Positions 36,609 to 45,662 of a stretch of DNA of 49,165 nt are shown here, piece after piece. Both the position numbers and the translations under genes were made by a program. How positions within the stretch are numbered: the stretch's first letter is position 1; the number at the start of each line of letters is the position of its first letter. This DNA is from Francisellaceae bacterium UBA6186. GTDB taxonomy: Bacteria; Pseudomonadota; Gammaproteobacteria; UBA6186; Azoamicaceae. Location: assembly GCA_002422785.1 (NCBI GenBank), contig DITK01000019.1, positions 1-49,165 of the forward strand, read 5' to 3'. Under the pieces are notes generated by a model. The model made no database searches. It saw only the letters and a program-made list of their open reading frames with translations, and was not told the DNA's origin.

Positions 36609-37442
36609 ATGCTACGTATAGCTTTATTAATAGAATATGATGGTACTAATTATCATGGATGGCAGCGTCAAAAAAACAGTGATTTATCTACAATACAACA
36701 AAAATTAGAAGCCGCTATATCACAGGTTGCTGACCATAGGGTTACGACTGTTTGTGCCGGCAGAACCGATGCTAAGGTACATGCTAGTGGGCAAATAGTA
36801 CATTTTGATACTATGGCGCAACGAACAATAGATTCTTGGGTATGTGGAACTAACAGTTATTTACCTCAAGATATTAGGGTGTTATCGGCCCAAGAGGTAC
36901 CAACAGTATTTAACGCTAGAAAATCTGCTTTATTTCGTACGTATCATTATTTTATATACAATTCTAAAATTAAGCCTAGTTTATTTAGGAACTATGTAAC
37001 TTGGCAATATAAAAATTTAAATATTGATCTGATGCAAGCAGCAAGTACTTATTGGTTAGGTGAGCATGATTTTAGTAGTTTCCGGGGTAAAGATTGCCAA
37101 AGTAAAACTGCAATTAGGCGAGTTTATGAGATTAAATGCGAAAGACAAAAAAAATTAATTAAAATTTCCATTACGGCGAATGCTTTTTTAAAACATATGG
37201 TTAGAAATATGGTCGGGGTATTAATTAAAATTGGTCAAGATAGTTGTAATACAAATACTTGCGATATCAGTGACACTAACAGCCGCAATAACACACAATT
37301 GGCTAAAGAAATACTGATGGCAAAAAATAGAATAGCTGCGTCTATAACTGCCCCACCAGAAGGTTTATATCTAGTAACGGTCGGCTACCCAGATAATTTT
37401 AATATCAAACAAAATACTGACAGTCTATTGTTCTTGTTTTGA
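36609..37442 (+). CDS. truA: tRNA pseudouridine(38-40) synthase TruA
   Basis: Forms pseudouridine at positions 38-40 of the anticodon arm. The N-terminal ALLIEYDGTNYHGWQRQ is typical, and the catalytic Asp lies in CAGRTDAKVHASGQIVHF at about residue 53. The later FLKHMVRNMVGVLIKIG segment is also conserved. At 277 aa, length is normal with a slightly longer C-terminus. It starts one base after the fimV stop. Confidence 0.96.
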   Translation: MLRIALLIEYDGTNYHGWQRQKNSDLSTIQQKLEAAISQVADHRVTTVCAGRTDAKVHASGQIVHFDTMAQRTIDSWVCGTNSYLPQDIRVLSAQEVPTVFNARKSALFRTYHYFIYNSKIKPSLFRNYVTWQYKNLNIDLMQAASTYWLGEHDFSSFRGKDCQSKTAIRRVYEIKCERQKKLIKISITANAFLKHMVRNMVGVLIKIGQDSCNTNTCDISDTNSRNNTQLAKEILMAKNRIAASITAPPEGLYLVTVGYPDNFNIKQNTDSLLFLF

Positions 37443-37521
37443 AAAACCATTGCATTTTATTGCACATTAATATTATTATCAATTATGGCGTAATTCAAGC
37501 ACATTACAGAGATATAAACAT

Positions 37522-38388
37522 ATGAGTTGGTTTTCAAGATTTATACCAAAAATTAAAATTTCTAGTCAAACAAAGAAAAATGTTATACCAGAAGGATTAT
37601 GGAATAAATGCCCAGAATGTAGTGCATTTTTATTTAAAAACGAATTAGAAAAAAATTTATATGTTTGCCCCAAATGTGAGTATCACATTAGGATTAATGC
37701 CAGGCAGCGTTTAGATTTTTTTCTAGATAATCCTCCTGCCACCCGTAAAGAAATAGCTGCTAATTTAAAGCCTATTGATCTTTTAAAGTTTCGTGATACT
37801 AAAAAATATAAAGATAGGCTGATCGATTCGCAAAAAAAAACTGGAGAAAATGATGCATTAATTGTGATCCAAGGATCTCTGCGTGGATTGCCGCTGGTTG
37901 CTTGTGCATTTGAATTTGGTTTTATAGGCGGATCTATGGGGGCAGTAGTTGGTGAAAAATTTGTTCAAGCTGCAGAGCGTAGTTTGTCTGAAAAAATCCC
38001 GTTAGTATGTTTTTCTTGTAGTGGTGGTGCCAGGATGCAAGAGTCGTTAATTTCTTTAATGCAAATGTCTAAAACGAGCGCAGTATTAAAAAAATTGTCT
38101 GATGAAAGGATCCCATATATTTCAGTGTTAGTTGATCCGTGTACTGGAGGCGTTTCTGCTAGCCTTGCCATGTTAGGTGACTTAAATATTGCCGAACCAA
38201 GAGCATTAATTGGCTTTGCTGGTGTTAGAGTTATCGAGCAAACAGTTAAAGAAAAAAAGTTACCAGAAGGATTCCAAACTAGCGAATTTTTAATGGACAA
38301 AGGATTTATAGATCTAATCTTAGATCGACGTAAACACCGAGATGTAATTTATAGTTTACTTTCTAAATTTACAGCAATGAGTAATTAG
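37522..38388 (+). CDS. accD: Acetyl-CoA carboxylase carboxyltransferase subunit beta
   Basis: Beta subunit of the carboxyltransferase that makes malonyl-CoA, the first step of fatty acid synthesis. The N-terminal zinc ribbon is intact (CPECSAFLF and CPKC), followed by the crotonase-fold core with GSMGAVVGEKF, CFSCSGGARMQESLISLMQMSK and DPCTGGVSASLAMLGD. It contains an in-frame run of nine A. At 288 aa the length is normal. Its gap to truA is 79 bases; trpF, often found between them, is absent. Confidence 0.96.
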   Translation: MSWFSRFIPKIKISSQTKKNVIPEGLWNKCPECSAFLFKNELEKNLYVCPKCEYHIRINARQRLDFFLDNPPATRKEIAANLKPIDLLKFRDTKKYKDRLIDSQKKTGENDALIVIQGSLRGLPLVACAFEFGFIGGSMGAVVGEKFVQAAERSLSEKIPLVCFSCSGGARMQESLISLMQMSKTSAVLKKLSDERIPYISVLVDPCTGGVSASLAMLGDLNIAEPRALIGFAGVRVIEQTVKEKKLPEGFQTSEFLMDKGFIDLILDRRKHRDVIYSLLSKFTAMSN

Positions 38389-38390
38389 TT

Positions 38391-38418
38391 TTGCTACCCA
38401 TATAGTGTATAATATAAA
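38391..38418 (+). promoter_or_regulatory. Candidate promoter for cvpA
   Basis: TTGCTA (38391-38396) and TATAAA (38413-38418) are 16 bases apart in the 72-base gap between accD and cvpA; an overlapping TATAAT starts at 38408. The surroundings are very AT-rich, so chance matches are likely. Confidence 0.3.
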
Positions 38419-38460
38419 TTATTAATAAATTTTAATTTTTTAATTATAGATATATAAATT

Positions 38461-38967
38461 ATGCATGTTAACGAACTAGATTGTGTCATATTATTGCTGT
38501 TTTTCATATCTGCCATGATAGGTATTTTGCGTGGATTTGTAAAAGAAACTTTACAATTGGCTAGTTTATCTGTGTCTATATTTGGTTCATTTTTTTTCAG
38601 AAAACATTTAACTTTTTTATTTGGTTTTATTGAATCTAATTTTATTAAAGAAATTATTTCTGGGATTGGTATTTTTATTTTTATGTTTATTCTAGGTAGC
38701 ATAGTTGTGTATTTAATATGTCAAACTATCAAGATGGAAGGCTTTGGTAAGTTTATAGATAGAATATTAGGCCTTGGTTATGGATTTTTAAGAGGTGCCT
38801 TATTGTTAATGTTGGGGGTAGTGTTGTTAGAAAAAAATGATAGCATAATTGTGCATGATTGGTGGCAAAAATCAGCTTTATTAGGAAAAATACAACAAGC
38901 ATCCGTAAGCTTAGCCAAGTCAATTCCTATTAATTGGAAAGAAAAAATAAATCAATTAGCAGAGTGA
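38461..38967 (+). CDS. cvpA: CvpA family membrane protein
   Basis: 168-aa inner-membrane protein with four hydrophobic segments (~residues 5-22, 28-45, 65-90, 105-122). The family opening LDCVILLLFFISAMIGILRGFVKE and the later GLGYGFLRGALLLM are recognisable. CvpA is linked to colicin V production and envelope stress resistance. In many gammaproteobacteria purF follows; here an RsbW-like ATPase follows instead. Confidence 0.88.
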   Translation: MHVNELDCVILLLFFISAMIGILRGFVKETLQLASLSVSIFGSFFFRKHLTFLFGFIESNFIKEIISGIGIFIFMFILGSIVVYLICQTIKMEGFGKFIDRILGLGYGFLRGALLLMLGVVLLEKNDSIIVHDWWQKSALLGKIQQASVSLAKSIPINWKEKINQLAE

Positions 38968-38991
38968 ATCTAGCTATGGGTAAATATTAAA

Positions 38992-39549
38992 ATGCCAGAT
39001 ATCATTGCCAATGATTTAATTAAAGATAAGGGTTTTATAAAATTTATTAACCAAATTTTAGATAAACAACTAATAAAAATTAAAATTATAAATTTTAAAC
39101 AAGCTCAGAGGATTGCTAAATATATTGCCAATCTTCCTCCACCTCCTTTAGAGCCGGAATCAACCAAAGAACAGCAATCCCCAATGATGATAGAGATGGC
39201 AATCAATGAATTATTAATTAATGCTATCGAGCATGGTTTATTAAAAATTAATTATGATGATAAAACCAGGTTGTTAGCAGAGAAATCATGGGATAAACAT
39301 GTTGACACAGAATTATCAAAATTACCTAAAGATAAATATGTAACTATTACTTTTAAATTAGATCAAGATAATAATGATTTACAAATTGTAATTACCGATC
39401 CGGGCGACGGTTTTAATCCAAATAACAATAAAGTACAGGGAAATAAATTAACTACAGCGCAGCATGGGAGAGGGATTGCTTTGGCTAAAACTATTTTAGG
39501 TGAAAATAATGTAAAGTATTTGGATAGAGATGACAATATTAAAATTTAA
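38992..39549 (+). CDS. RsbW-like GHKL ATPase (anti-sigma-type serine kinase fold)
   Basis: 185-aa protein with a single HATPase_c domain and no sensor part. The N box is INELLINAIEHGL (residues 71-83, with E73, N77 and H81), the G1 box ITDPGDGFNP (~140-149), and the G2-like HGRGIALAK (~163-171). This compact form is typical of RsbW/SpoIIAB anti-sigma kinases, which phosphorylate STAS proteins and bind sigma factors. No STAS or sigma gene adjoins it. A tiny frame overlaps its 3' end. It could be the kinase opposed by the PP2C phosphatase of the chemosensory operon, but that link is inference. Confidence 0.75.
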   Translation: MPDIIANDLIKDKGFIKFINQILDKQLIKIKIINFKQAQRIAKYIANLPPPPLEPESTKEQQSPMMIEMAINELLINAIEHGLLKINYDDKTRLLAEKSWDKHVDTELSKLPKDKYVTITFKLDQDNNDLQIVITDPGDGFNPNNNKVQGNKLTTAQHGRGIALAKTILGENNVKYLDRDDNIKI

Positions 39550-39676
39550 CCTACCGGTTAGTGTAAATAAATTGAAGCTATTATTACAGTCATTACTAGC
39601 AAACAATTCAGAAGTAGATGTCCCCGATCTTAATAAGTCTCCTGATAGCGATCGCTCAAAGCGGTCAAATCATTAA
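39530..39676 (+). CDS. Possible small protein, 48 aa
   Basis: An ATG inside the end of the ATPase gene opens 48 codons (MTILKFNLPVSVNKLKLLLQ ... to a polar, Asp/Ser/Arg-rich end) and stops at 39674-39676, five bases before the rnpB -35 element. TAGAG lies just upstream of the ATG. Overlap by 20 bases suggests translational coupling. I recognise no family; a truncated STAS-like or adaptor peptide is conceivable, and a chance frame cannot be excluded. Confidence 0.35.
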   Translation: MTILKFNLPVSVNKLKLLLQSLLANNSEVDVPDLNKSPDSDRSKRSNH

Positions 39677-39680
39677 ACAC

Positions 39681-39710
39681 TTGAATGTTAGTGTTCTAAG
39701 GTGTTATGCT
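39681..39710 (+). promoter_or_regulatory. rnpB promoter
   Basis: TTGAAT (39681-39686) and TATGCT (39705-39710) are 18 bases apart, about 20 bases before the first pairing base of the RNase P RNA P1 stem. Position and match are good. Confidence 0.6.
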
Positions 39711-39727
39711 CTATAACATTAAGATTT

Positions 39728-40098
39728 GGGAGTTGGCTGAGCAGTCGCTGCCGTGGTTAAAGCAATATTTTAGTATTGCTTTTTTATATGGTAGAGGAAA
39801 GTCCGGGCTCCACAGGGTAAAATGCCAGGTAACGCCTGGGAGGCGCAAGCTTATGGAAAGTGCCACAGAAAATAAACCGCACTTAGTTATACAGGTGTAA
39901 GGGTGAAAAGGTGTGGTAAGAGCACACCGCATTTATGGTAACATAAATGGCAGGGTAAACCCCATTTGGAGTAAGATCAAATAGGAACTCTATAGTGTGA
40001 TCCGCACTGAGTTTGGGTAGGTTGCTAGAGATGTTTGGTGACAAACATCCCAGATAAATGACTGTTCTAGACAGAACCCGGCTTATAGGCTGACTCCT
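39728..40098 (+). ncRNA. rnpB: RNase P RNA, bacterial type A
   Basis: Catalytic RNA that cuts 5' leaders from pre-tRNAs. The conserved blocks occur in order: GAGGAAAGTCCGGGCTCC near 39794, GCCAGGTAACGCCTGGG (P7/P8 area), AAACCGC, GTAAGGGTGAAA, GGTAAGAGCACACC, then AATGACTGTTCTAGACAGAA and CCCGGCTTATAGGC close to 40085. The 5' GGAGTTGGC (39729-39737) pairs with the 3' GGCTGACTCC (40088-40097) as P1, fixing the ends to within a few bases. The 371-base length is normal for type A. GC content rises sharply above the surroundings. Two short open frames inside it are not genes. Confidence 0.97.
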
Positions 40099-40173
40099 TA
40101 ATTCTTAATTTAACTTTCTATGTGAATAGCTATTTGAAATATAATATTATAAATTTTTATGTGGGGGAATTTA

Positions 40174-40617
40174 ATGTCGATTAAAAAACAATTATTACCA
40201 AGAACTTTATCTATCATTAAACCGGATGCAGTACAAAAAAATATGATCGGTAAAATCATAGAGCGTTTAGAAGCTAATGGATTAAAAATTATAGCTGCTA
40301 AAATGCTAATTTTGACCAAACAACAAGCAGAGCAATTTTATGCCATTCATAAAGATCGTCCATTTTTTAAAGATTTAGTGAATTTTATTACCTCAGGCCC
40401 AGTAATGATACAGGTGTTAGAAGGACCGAATGCTGTCGAGCAAAATCGTAAAATTATGGGGGCTACCAACCCAAATGATGCAGCGATAGGCACTATTCGT
40501 AAAGATTTTGCGGAAAGTATCGATCGTAATGCAGTTCACGGATCTGATAGCTTAGAAAATGCTAATATAGAAATATCATTTTTCTTCGCAGAATATGAGA
40601 TTGTTAGTGAAAATTAA
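40174..40617 (+). CDS. ndk: Nucleoside diphosphate kinase
   Basis: Balances nucleoside triphosphates by phosphate transfer through a His. The 147-aa protein opens RTLSIIKPDAVQKNMIGKII and has the active-site His in RNAVHGSDSLENA, with the preceding GATNPNDAAIGTIRKDFA. ATG 40174 has a GGGGGAA site seven bases upstream and is preferred to an in-frame ATG at 40159. It overlaps the start of rlmN. Confidence 0.97.
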   Translation: MSIKKQLLPRTLSIIKPDAVQKNMIGKIIERLEANGLKIIAAKMLILTKQQAEQFYAIHKDRPFFKDLVNFITSGPVMIQVLEGPNAVEQNRKIMGATNPNDAAIGTIRKDFAESIDRNAVHGSDSLENANIEISFFFAEYEIVSEN

Positions 40618-41674
40618 TTTACTCGGCTTAACTAAAGAAAATTTGCAAAATATGGTAACTACCATAGGCGGTAAGTCTTACAATGGTAGTCAAATTTTCA
40701 AATGGATCCACTATTTTGGAATAGATGATTTTTCTAAAATGACAGATCTTAGTAAACATTTAAGAAATATTTTAACGCAAGATTACGAAATATTGCCGCC
40801 GAAAATAATTAGTGAGCATATAGCCAAAGATGGAACTACTAAATGGTTAATAGAGATTTCTGGCGGTAGTGTTATTGAAACTGTATTTATTCCAAAACCT
40901 AATCGTGCTACTCTTTGTATATCCTCTCAAGCTGGATGTATGCTTAATTGCTCTTTTTGTCATACGGCGAGACAAGGATTTAGTAAAAATTTATCAGCAG
41001 CAGAGATTGTTGGACAGTTGTGGTTAGCTAACCAAAAAGTTAAAAAACCAATAACCAATGTAGTCATGATGGGAATGGGTGAACCATTATTAAATTTTGC
41101 AGCGGTTAAAAGTGCTTTAAGTATTATGCGAGATGAAATGGGTTATCAATTACCACGTCGACGAGTAACAGTTAGTACTTCTGGGGTAGTGCCAGAAATT
41201 TATAGATTAGCTCAAGAATGCGATGTAACGTTAGCTATTTCTTTGCATGCTCCGACTGATGAGCTACGTGATATATTAGTTCCGATTAATAAAAAATATC
41301 CAATAGCAAATTTATTAGCAGCTTGTAAAGATTTTGTGATAGCTACTAGAAATTCTAGAATTACTATAGAGTATGTTATGCTAAAAGATATAAATGATTC
41401 AGTAGCTCAAGCTAAACAATTAAGTAAGCTATTACAACAAGTGCCGTGCAAGATTAATTTGATCCCATTTAATGTTTTCTTGGGGACTAATTATCAACCA
41501 TCTGGTATTGAGGCTATAAAAATTTTTAGTCAAGTGTTAATTAAAGCTGGTTTTGTGGTAACTATTAGAGCGACTAGAGGGCAGGATATTGATGCAGCAT
41601 GTGGTCAATTAGCTGGTAAGGTGCAAGACAGGACTAAGAGGAGCGAACGTTATGCCGCAATTACTAAAAATTAA
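40595..41674 (+). CDS. rlmN: Dual-specificity 23S rRNA/tRNA adenine-C2 methyltransferase RlmN
   Basis: Radical SAM enzyme that methylates A2503 of 23S rRNA and A37 of some tRNAs. The cluster motif is CMLNCSFCHTARQGF (CxxxCxxC), and the catalytic second Cys is in the C-terminal ATRGQDIDAACGQL. MGMGEPLLNF and ISLHAPTDELRD are also typical. At 359 aa its length is normal. ATG 40595 overlaps ndk by 23 bases; GTG 40607 (ahead of KINLLGL) is an alternative start. Confidence 0.96.
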   Translation: MRLLVKINLLGLTKENLQNMVTTIGGKSYNGSQIFKWIHYFGIDDFSKMTDLSKHLRNILTQDYEILPPKIISEHIAKDGTTKWLIEISGGSVIETVFIPKPNRATLCISSQAGCMLNCSFCHTARQGFSKNLSAAEIVGQLWLANQKVKKPITNVVMMGMGEPLLNFAAVKSALSIMRDEMGYQLPRRRVTVSTSGVVPEIYRLAQECDVTLAISLHAPTDELRDILVPINKKYPIANLLAACKDFVIATRNSRITIEYVMLKDINDSVAQAKQLSKLLQQVPCKINLIPFNVFLGTNYQPSGIEAIKIFSQVLIKAGFVVTIRATRGQDIDAACGQLAGKVQDRTKRSERYAAITKN

Positions 41675-42455
41675 TATTATTAAGTTTTACCAAATAATTG
41701 GGGTAATATTATTATTGTTAAATATATCTTGTTCTTCTCAAAAAAATTTCTCTAATCGCACAATAAATAGCAATATTGATTATAAAAAAGCATCGTTGTT
41801 AAACGTAGAATTGGGTCGTAATTATTTAGCACAAGGCTATACCGAAAGAGCCAAAAAGAAGTTTTTACATGCATTAGAATTAATGCCAAATTTAGCAGAA
41901 GCGCATAGCGGTATAGGTTATTTTTGGGAAGTGGTTGGTGAAGATAAAGAGGCGGAAAAGCATTATAAAAAATCTATATTATTAGGTAAAGGTAATGGGT
42001 TGTTTTATAATCAGTATGCCGTGTTTTTATGTGAGAGAAATTGTTACAAAAAAGCTGATAAAAATTTTATGTTGGCGGTTAGTGACAAAAAATATACTAA
42101 AACTGCTGAAGTATATAACAATGCTGGATTATGTGCGGTAAAGTACAAAGATCATCAAAAGGCAGTAAAATATTTTACTAAAGCCCTAGATCATGATCCA
42201 AGAAGAACTGATTTGTTATTAGAATTAGCCAAGCTTTCTTTAGAGCAAAAAGAATTCAATACAGCTAAACATCATTTAGAACAATTTTACCATGTTAATA
42301 CTAAGCCAACATCTTCATATTTATGGCTTAGTATTAAGGTTGCAAAAATGTTAGGACAAGAAGATAAAGTTGCAAGTGATGGACTATTATTAAAGAATTT
42401 GTTTTCCAATTCTTCTGAATATATGATGTATAAAAACGAATATGGGCAAGGATAA
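41652..42455 (+). CDS. pilF: PilF/PilW-type TPR lipoprotein
   Basis: 267-aa protein with a lipoprotein signal (ILLLLNISC, Cys at ~27) and four or more TPR units from about residue 46 (YLAQGYTERAKKKFLHALELMPNLAEAHSGIGYF and on). PilF/PilW places the type IV pilus secretin in the outer membrane. The position after rlmN and before hisS is the usual one; rodZ and ispG, normally between, are missing. It overlaps rlmN by 23 bases. No other pilus gene except the fimV-like gene is in view. Confidence 0.88.
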   Translation: MPQLLKINIIKFYQIIGVILLLLNISCSSQKNFSNRTINSNIDYKKASLLNVELGRNYLAQGYTERAKKKFLHALELMPNLAEAHSGIGYFWEVVGEDKEAEKHYKKSILLGKGNGLFYNQYAVFLCERNCYKKADKNFMLAVSDKKYTKTAEVYNNAGLCAVKYKDHQKAVKYFTKALDHDPRRTDLLLELAKLSLEQKEFNTAKHHLEQFYHVNTKPTSSYLWLSIKVAKMLGQEDKVASDGLLLKNLFSNSSEYMMYKNEYGQG

Positions 42456-42457
42456 AT

Positions 42458-43771
42458 ATGGCAAGTGGTTTAAAAGAAGATTATAGATCGATAAGAGGAA
42501 TGCCAGATGTATTACCTTGTGATATTAGTGATTGGATTCATTTAGAGAAAATATTATTAGATTTGATGTCGCAATATGGTTATCAACAAATTAGGTTACC
42601 ATTGTTAGAAAAAACTGCATTATTCAAGAGAGCAATAGGCGAAGTAACCGATATAGTAGAAAAAGAAATGTTTAGTTTCTTAGATGAAAAAAATCGTAGC
42701 TTAAGCTTAAGACCAGAGGGAACGGTAGGATGTGTAAGATCTTGTGTGGAGCACGGATTATTAAGGCAATTACCACAAAAATTATGGTACCAAGGGCCCA
42801 TGTTTAGATACGAAGCTCCACAAAAGGGTAGAACACGACAATTTCATCAACTAGGTATCGAGTGTTTTGGGGCTAGTGGTTGGGAAGCTGAGGTAGAACA
42901 AATCTCAATGTTCTCAAGATTATGGCGACAATTAGGGATAGAACAATGCGTTCAATTAGAAATAAATAGCTTAGGCACGCCAAGTGCTAGGAAAGTTTAT
43001 ACTAAAGAATTAGTTAATTATCTTGGAAAACATTATGATCAATTAGATTCAGATTCACAAAGAAGATTACAAACTAACCCACTTAGGATTTTAGATAGTA
43101 AAAATCCTGAAATGTTTAATTTGTTAAAAACTGCTCCAAAATTATTTGATTATTTAGATCAAGAATCTTTAATAAATTATCAAGCGTTGAAGTCACATTT
43201 ATCTTCTTTGGGGATAGAATATCAAGAAAATCATAATATAGTTCGTGGTTTAGATTATTATACTGGTACCGTATGGGAATGGACTAGTCAGTTATTGGGG
43301 TCGCAATCTGCAATCGGTGCGGGCGGCAGATATGATTGCTTGGTAGAACAACTAAGTTCTCAACAAATTCCGGCAGTTGGTTTAGCTATTGGTTTAGAAA
43401 GAGTCATTTTATTGTTGCAGCAACAACCAAATAAGACAACAGCTGTGCATCCCAATGGTTATTTAATTTGTGTAGGTTCTGCGGCGTTACAATATAAATT
43501 TGCTATTGCTGAAAAAATAAGAGATATTTGTCCTAATTTTAATTTGCTAGTTGATTTATTAGGTGGTAATTTTAAAAATCAATTTAAACGGGCGGATAAG
43601 TCTGGAGCTAAGTTAGCTTTAATTATTGGTGACGATGAAATTAATTCAGATAGTATAACTGTTAAACATTTAAGAGAAGATTTTTCTGATCAATCTGATG
43701 AAATATTAAGCAATAAAAAACAACAAGTTACGTTACAATTAAAAGATTTATATCAATATATTATTAGTTAA
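42458..43771 (+). CDS. hisS: Histidyl-tRNA synthetase
   Basis: Class II synthetase, 437 aa. Motif 1 lies around YGYQQIRLPLLEKTALFKRAIGE, motif 2 is LWYQGPMFRYEAPQKGRTRQFHQLGIE, the His-binding loop is RGLDYYTGTVWEW, and motif 3 is VGLAIGLERVILLL. A C-terminal anticodon-binding domain follows. AAGGATAA precedes ATG, 2 bases after pilF. Confidence 0.97.
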   Translation: MASGLKEDYRSIRGMPDVLPCDISDWIHLEKILLDLMSQYGYQQIRLPLLEKTALFKRAIGEVTDIVEKEMFSFLDEKNRSLSLRPEGTVGCVRSCVEHGLLRQLPQKLWYQGPMFRYEAPQKGRTRQFHQLGIECFGASGWEAEVEQISMFSRLWRQLGIEQCVQLEINSLGTPSARKVYTKELVNYLGKHYDQLDSDSQRRLQTNPLRILDSKNPEMFNLLKTAPKLFDYLDQESLINYQALKSHLSSLGIEYQENHNIVRGLDYYTGTVWEWTSQLLGSQSAIGAGGRYDCLVEQLSSQQIPAVGLAIGLERVILLLQQQPNKTTAVHPNGYLICVGSAALQYKFAIAEKIRDICPNFNLLVDLLGGNFKNQFKRADKSGAKLALIIGDDEINSDSITVKHLREDFSDQSDEILSNKKQQVTLQLKDLYQYIIS

Positions 43772-43793
43772 ATAATACCAAGGTAAAAAATAT

Positions 43794-44432
43794 ATGGCTA
43801 ACACTTCTGATACAAAATTGAATAACTATTTGCATGGTATTTCTATGTTCAGAATTTCAATTTATTTGTTAATTATATTAGTATCTTTTGGTATTATGAA
43901 ATATTGCTGGCATCATAGGCAATACCAAGATGAATTGGCTGTAAAAAAATTTAAAATCATGTCATATGCGATGTCTGTTGGTGATCTAATAACCGCTAAT
44001 ACTCACGGGGTTGAATTATTAAATTATTCAAATCGTACCCCTTATCCTAGAATTGCGGCTATATTTTTAGCAAAGATATTAATTGTAGAAAACAAGTTAG
44101 ATGAAGCCGTAAATAATTTACGTTTAGTCATTAATCAAAGAAAAAAAGATTCCATTTGGCATATTGCAAATTTACGGTTAGCCAAAGTATTGTTAATGCA
44201 AAATAACTTATCTGAAGCAAAAAATGTTTTAACATTAGGGATAGCCGAGAAAAAATTTTCTAGCAGGTATCATGAATTGCAAGGAGATGTGTTGTTTGCT
44301 AATCAGGAATTAAAAGCTGCTAATCAAGAGTACACCAAGGCTTTAAATAATTTGCCACAACAATTTATAGCACCATGGTTGAATTTGAAAGTTGCTGAAA
44401 CAGCAATAGATGATAGTAATATTAATAATTAA
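43794..44432 (+). CDS. yfgM: YfgM-like ancillary translocon/periplasmic chaperone protein
   Basis: 212-aa protein with one N-terminal membrane segment (~residues 18-40, ISIYLLIILVSFGIMKYCW) and a periplasmic TPR-like region (~60-200). YfgM in E. coli binds PpiD and SecYEG and hands over secreted proteins. The position between hisS and bamB is the standard one, and most of the assignment rests on it because the sequence is divergent. Confidence 0.85.
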   Translation: MANTSDTKLNNYLHGISMFRISIYLLIILVSFGIMKYCWHHRQYQDELAVKKFKIMSYAMSVGDLITANTHGVELLNYSNRTPYPRIAAIFLAKILIVENKLDEAVNNLRLVINQRKKDSIWHIANLRLAKVLLMQNNLSEAKNVLTLGIAEKKFSSRYHELQGDVLFANQELKAANQEYTKALNNLPQQFIAPWLNLKVAETAIDDSNINN

Positions 44433-44453
44433 TTATTGGAGTTTTATTTAATA

Positions 44454-45653
44454 ATGCAAGTAATAAAATATTTATTTAATGTGAATAATATAATAAAAAA
44501 TCAATTGGCTTTTGGTATAGCTTGGGGGCTGTTATTTTTGGTATTAACATCTTGTAATACTATAGACAAGAGGATTGACGTCCTCGGCAAAAAAAATTTA
44601 GAGCAGATAGTAAATCCTTTTCAAGCTAAGAAAATATTTGACAAAAAAATAGTTACTCTAAAATCAGATTATATATTAAATTCAGGTATATTATTAGAAA
44701 AAGGAAATAATCAGTTATTTACGGGAGATTTTGCTGGCAATGTTATAGCTATTGATTTAAATGGCAGAATATTATGGAAGCAATTTTTAAAAAATTCGGT
44801 CACGGCCGGTCCTATTTTTGCTGAAAATAAGATTTTTGTCATAACATCCGAAGCTAAATTATTTTGTTTAGGTGCTGAAAATGGTGAAATATTATGGAGT
44901 GCTCCAATTAGTAGCGATGCTCTAGCGGCTCCTGCTATATCTGGTGGAATAGGTTTTATTCACACTTTGGATGGTGGGTTAAGTGCCGTTAACCTAAAAG
45001 ATGGTAGACAATTGTGGCGTATTTCTACGGTTTTGCCTAACATGACATTAAGGCGAGGTAGTGCTCCAATTGTTTATGATAAGTATGTAGTTGCAGGTTT
45101 TGCTAATGGTAAATTATTTGCAGTTAATAAAGAAAATGGAACCGTTTTGTGGTCTCATAATATATCTAACCCTAAAGGTAGATCTGAATTGCAACGAATT
45201 ACCGATATTATTGCGGATCCGGTGATTGTAAATAACGTCGTTTATGCAGTTAGCTACCAAGGTAATTTGACCGCTATTAAATTAGACAGCGGTGAGTTAT
45301 TATGGGAAAAAGAGCTTTCTTCGTACGCAGGGATTATCATAGATGGTAACGCAGTATATATATCTACCATAGATGGAAAAGTTTTAGCGATAGATAATAA
45401 AACGGGAACTATATTTTGGGTGCAAGAAGATTTACAAGGTAGGGTTTTATCTAAACCGATAGTTTTTGATAAATATCTTGTAATAGGCGATCAAGATGGT
45501 AATTTGCATTTTTTAGATAAATTATATGGATATACTAAAGGTAGGGTATTTTTAGATAGTTCTGGCATATCAATATCACCATTAGTTATTAATAAAAATA
45601 AATTATACGTGTTAACCAATAACGGTTCGTTAGAGATTTTAGAGATTTCATAA
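44454..45653 (+). CDS. bamB: Outer membrane assembly lipoprotein BamB
   Basis: Beta-propeller lipoprotein of the BAM complex that inserts outer-membrane proteins. From ATG 44454 (399 aa) the N-terminus has a lipobox (LFLVLTSC). Then come repeated propeller blades with PQQ-like signatures such as DLNGRILWKQFLK, GAENGEILWSAPI, NLKDGRQLWRIS and KENGTVLWSHN. TTGGAG at 44436 is the ribosome site, which decides for ATG 44454 over a longer TTG reading. Confidence 0.94.
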   Translation: MQVIKYLFNVNNIIKNQLAFGIAWGLLFLVLTSCNTIDKRIDVLGKKNLEQIVNPFQAKKIFDKKIVTLKSDYILNSGILLEKGNNQLFTGDFAGNVIAIDLNGRILWKQFLKNSVTAGPIFAENKIFVITSEAKLFCLGAENGEILWSAPISSDALAAPAISGGIGFIHTLDGGLSAVNLKDGRQLWRISTVLPNMTLRRGSAPIVYDKYVVAGFANGKLFAVNKENGTVLWSHNISNPKGRSELQRITDIIADPVIVNNVVYAVSYQGNLTAIKLDSGELLWEKELSSYAGIIIDGNAVYISTIDGKVLAIDNKTGTIFWVQEDLQGRVLSKPIVFDKYLVIGDQDGNLHFLDKLYGYTKGRVFLDSSGISISPLVINKNKLYVLTNNGSLEILEIS

Positions 45654-45662
45654 AATATAAAT

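Noticed and set aside
39706..39932. Two open frames within the RNase P RNA
   Set aside because: The conserved RNase P RNA blocks and P1 pairing explain this stretch fully.
40098..40173. AATAGCTATT palindrome after rnpB as a terminator
   Set aside because: A 10-base palindrome leaves no loop, and no T run follows.
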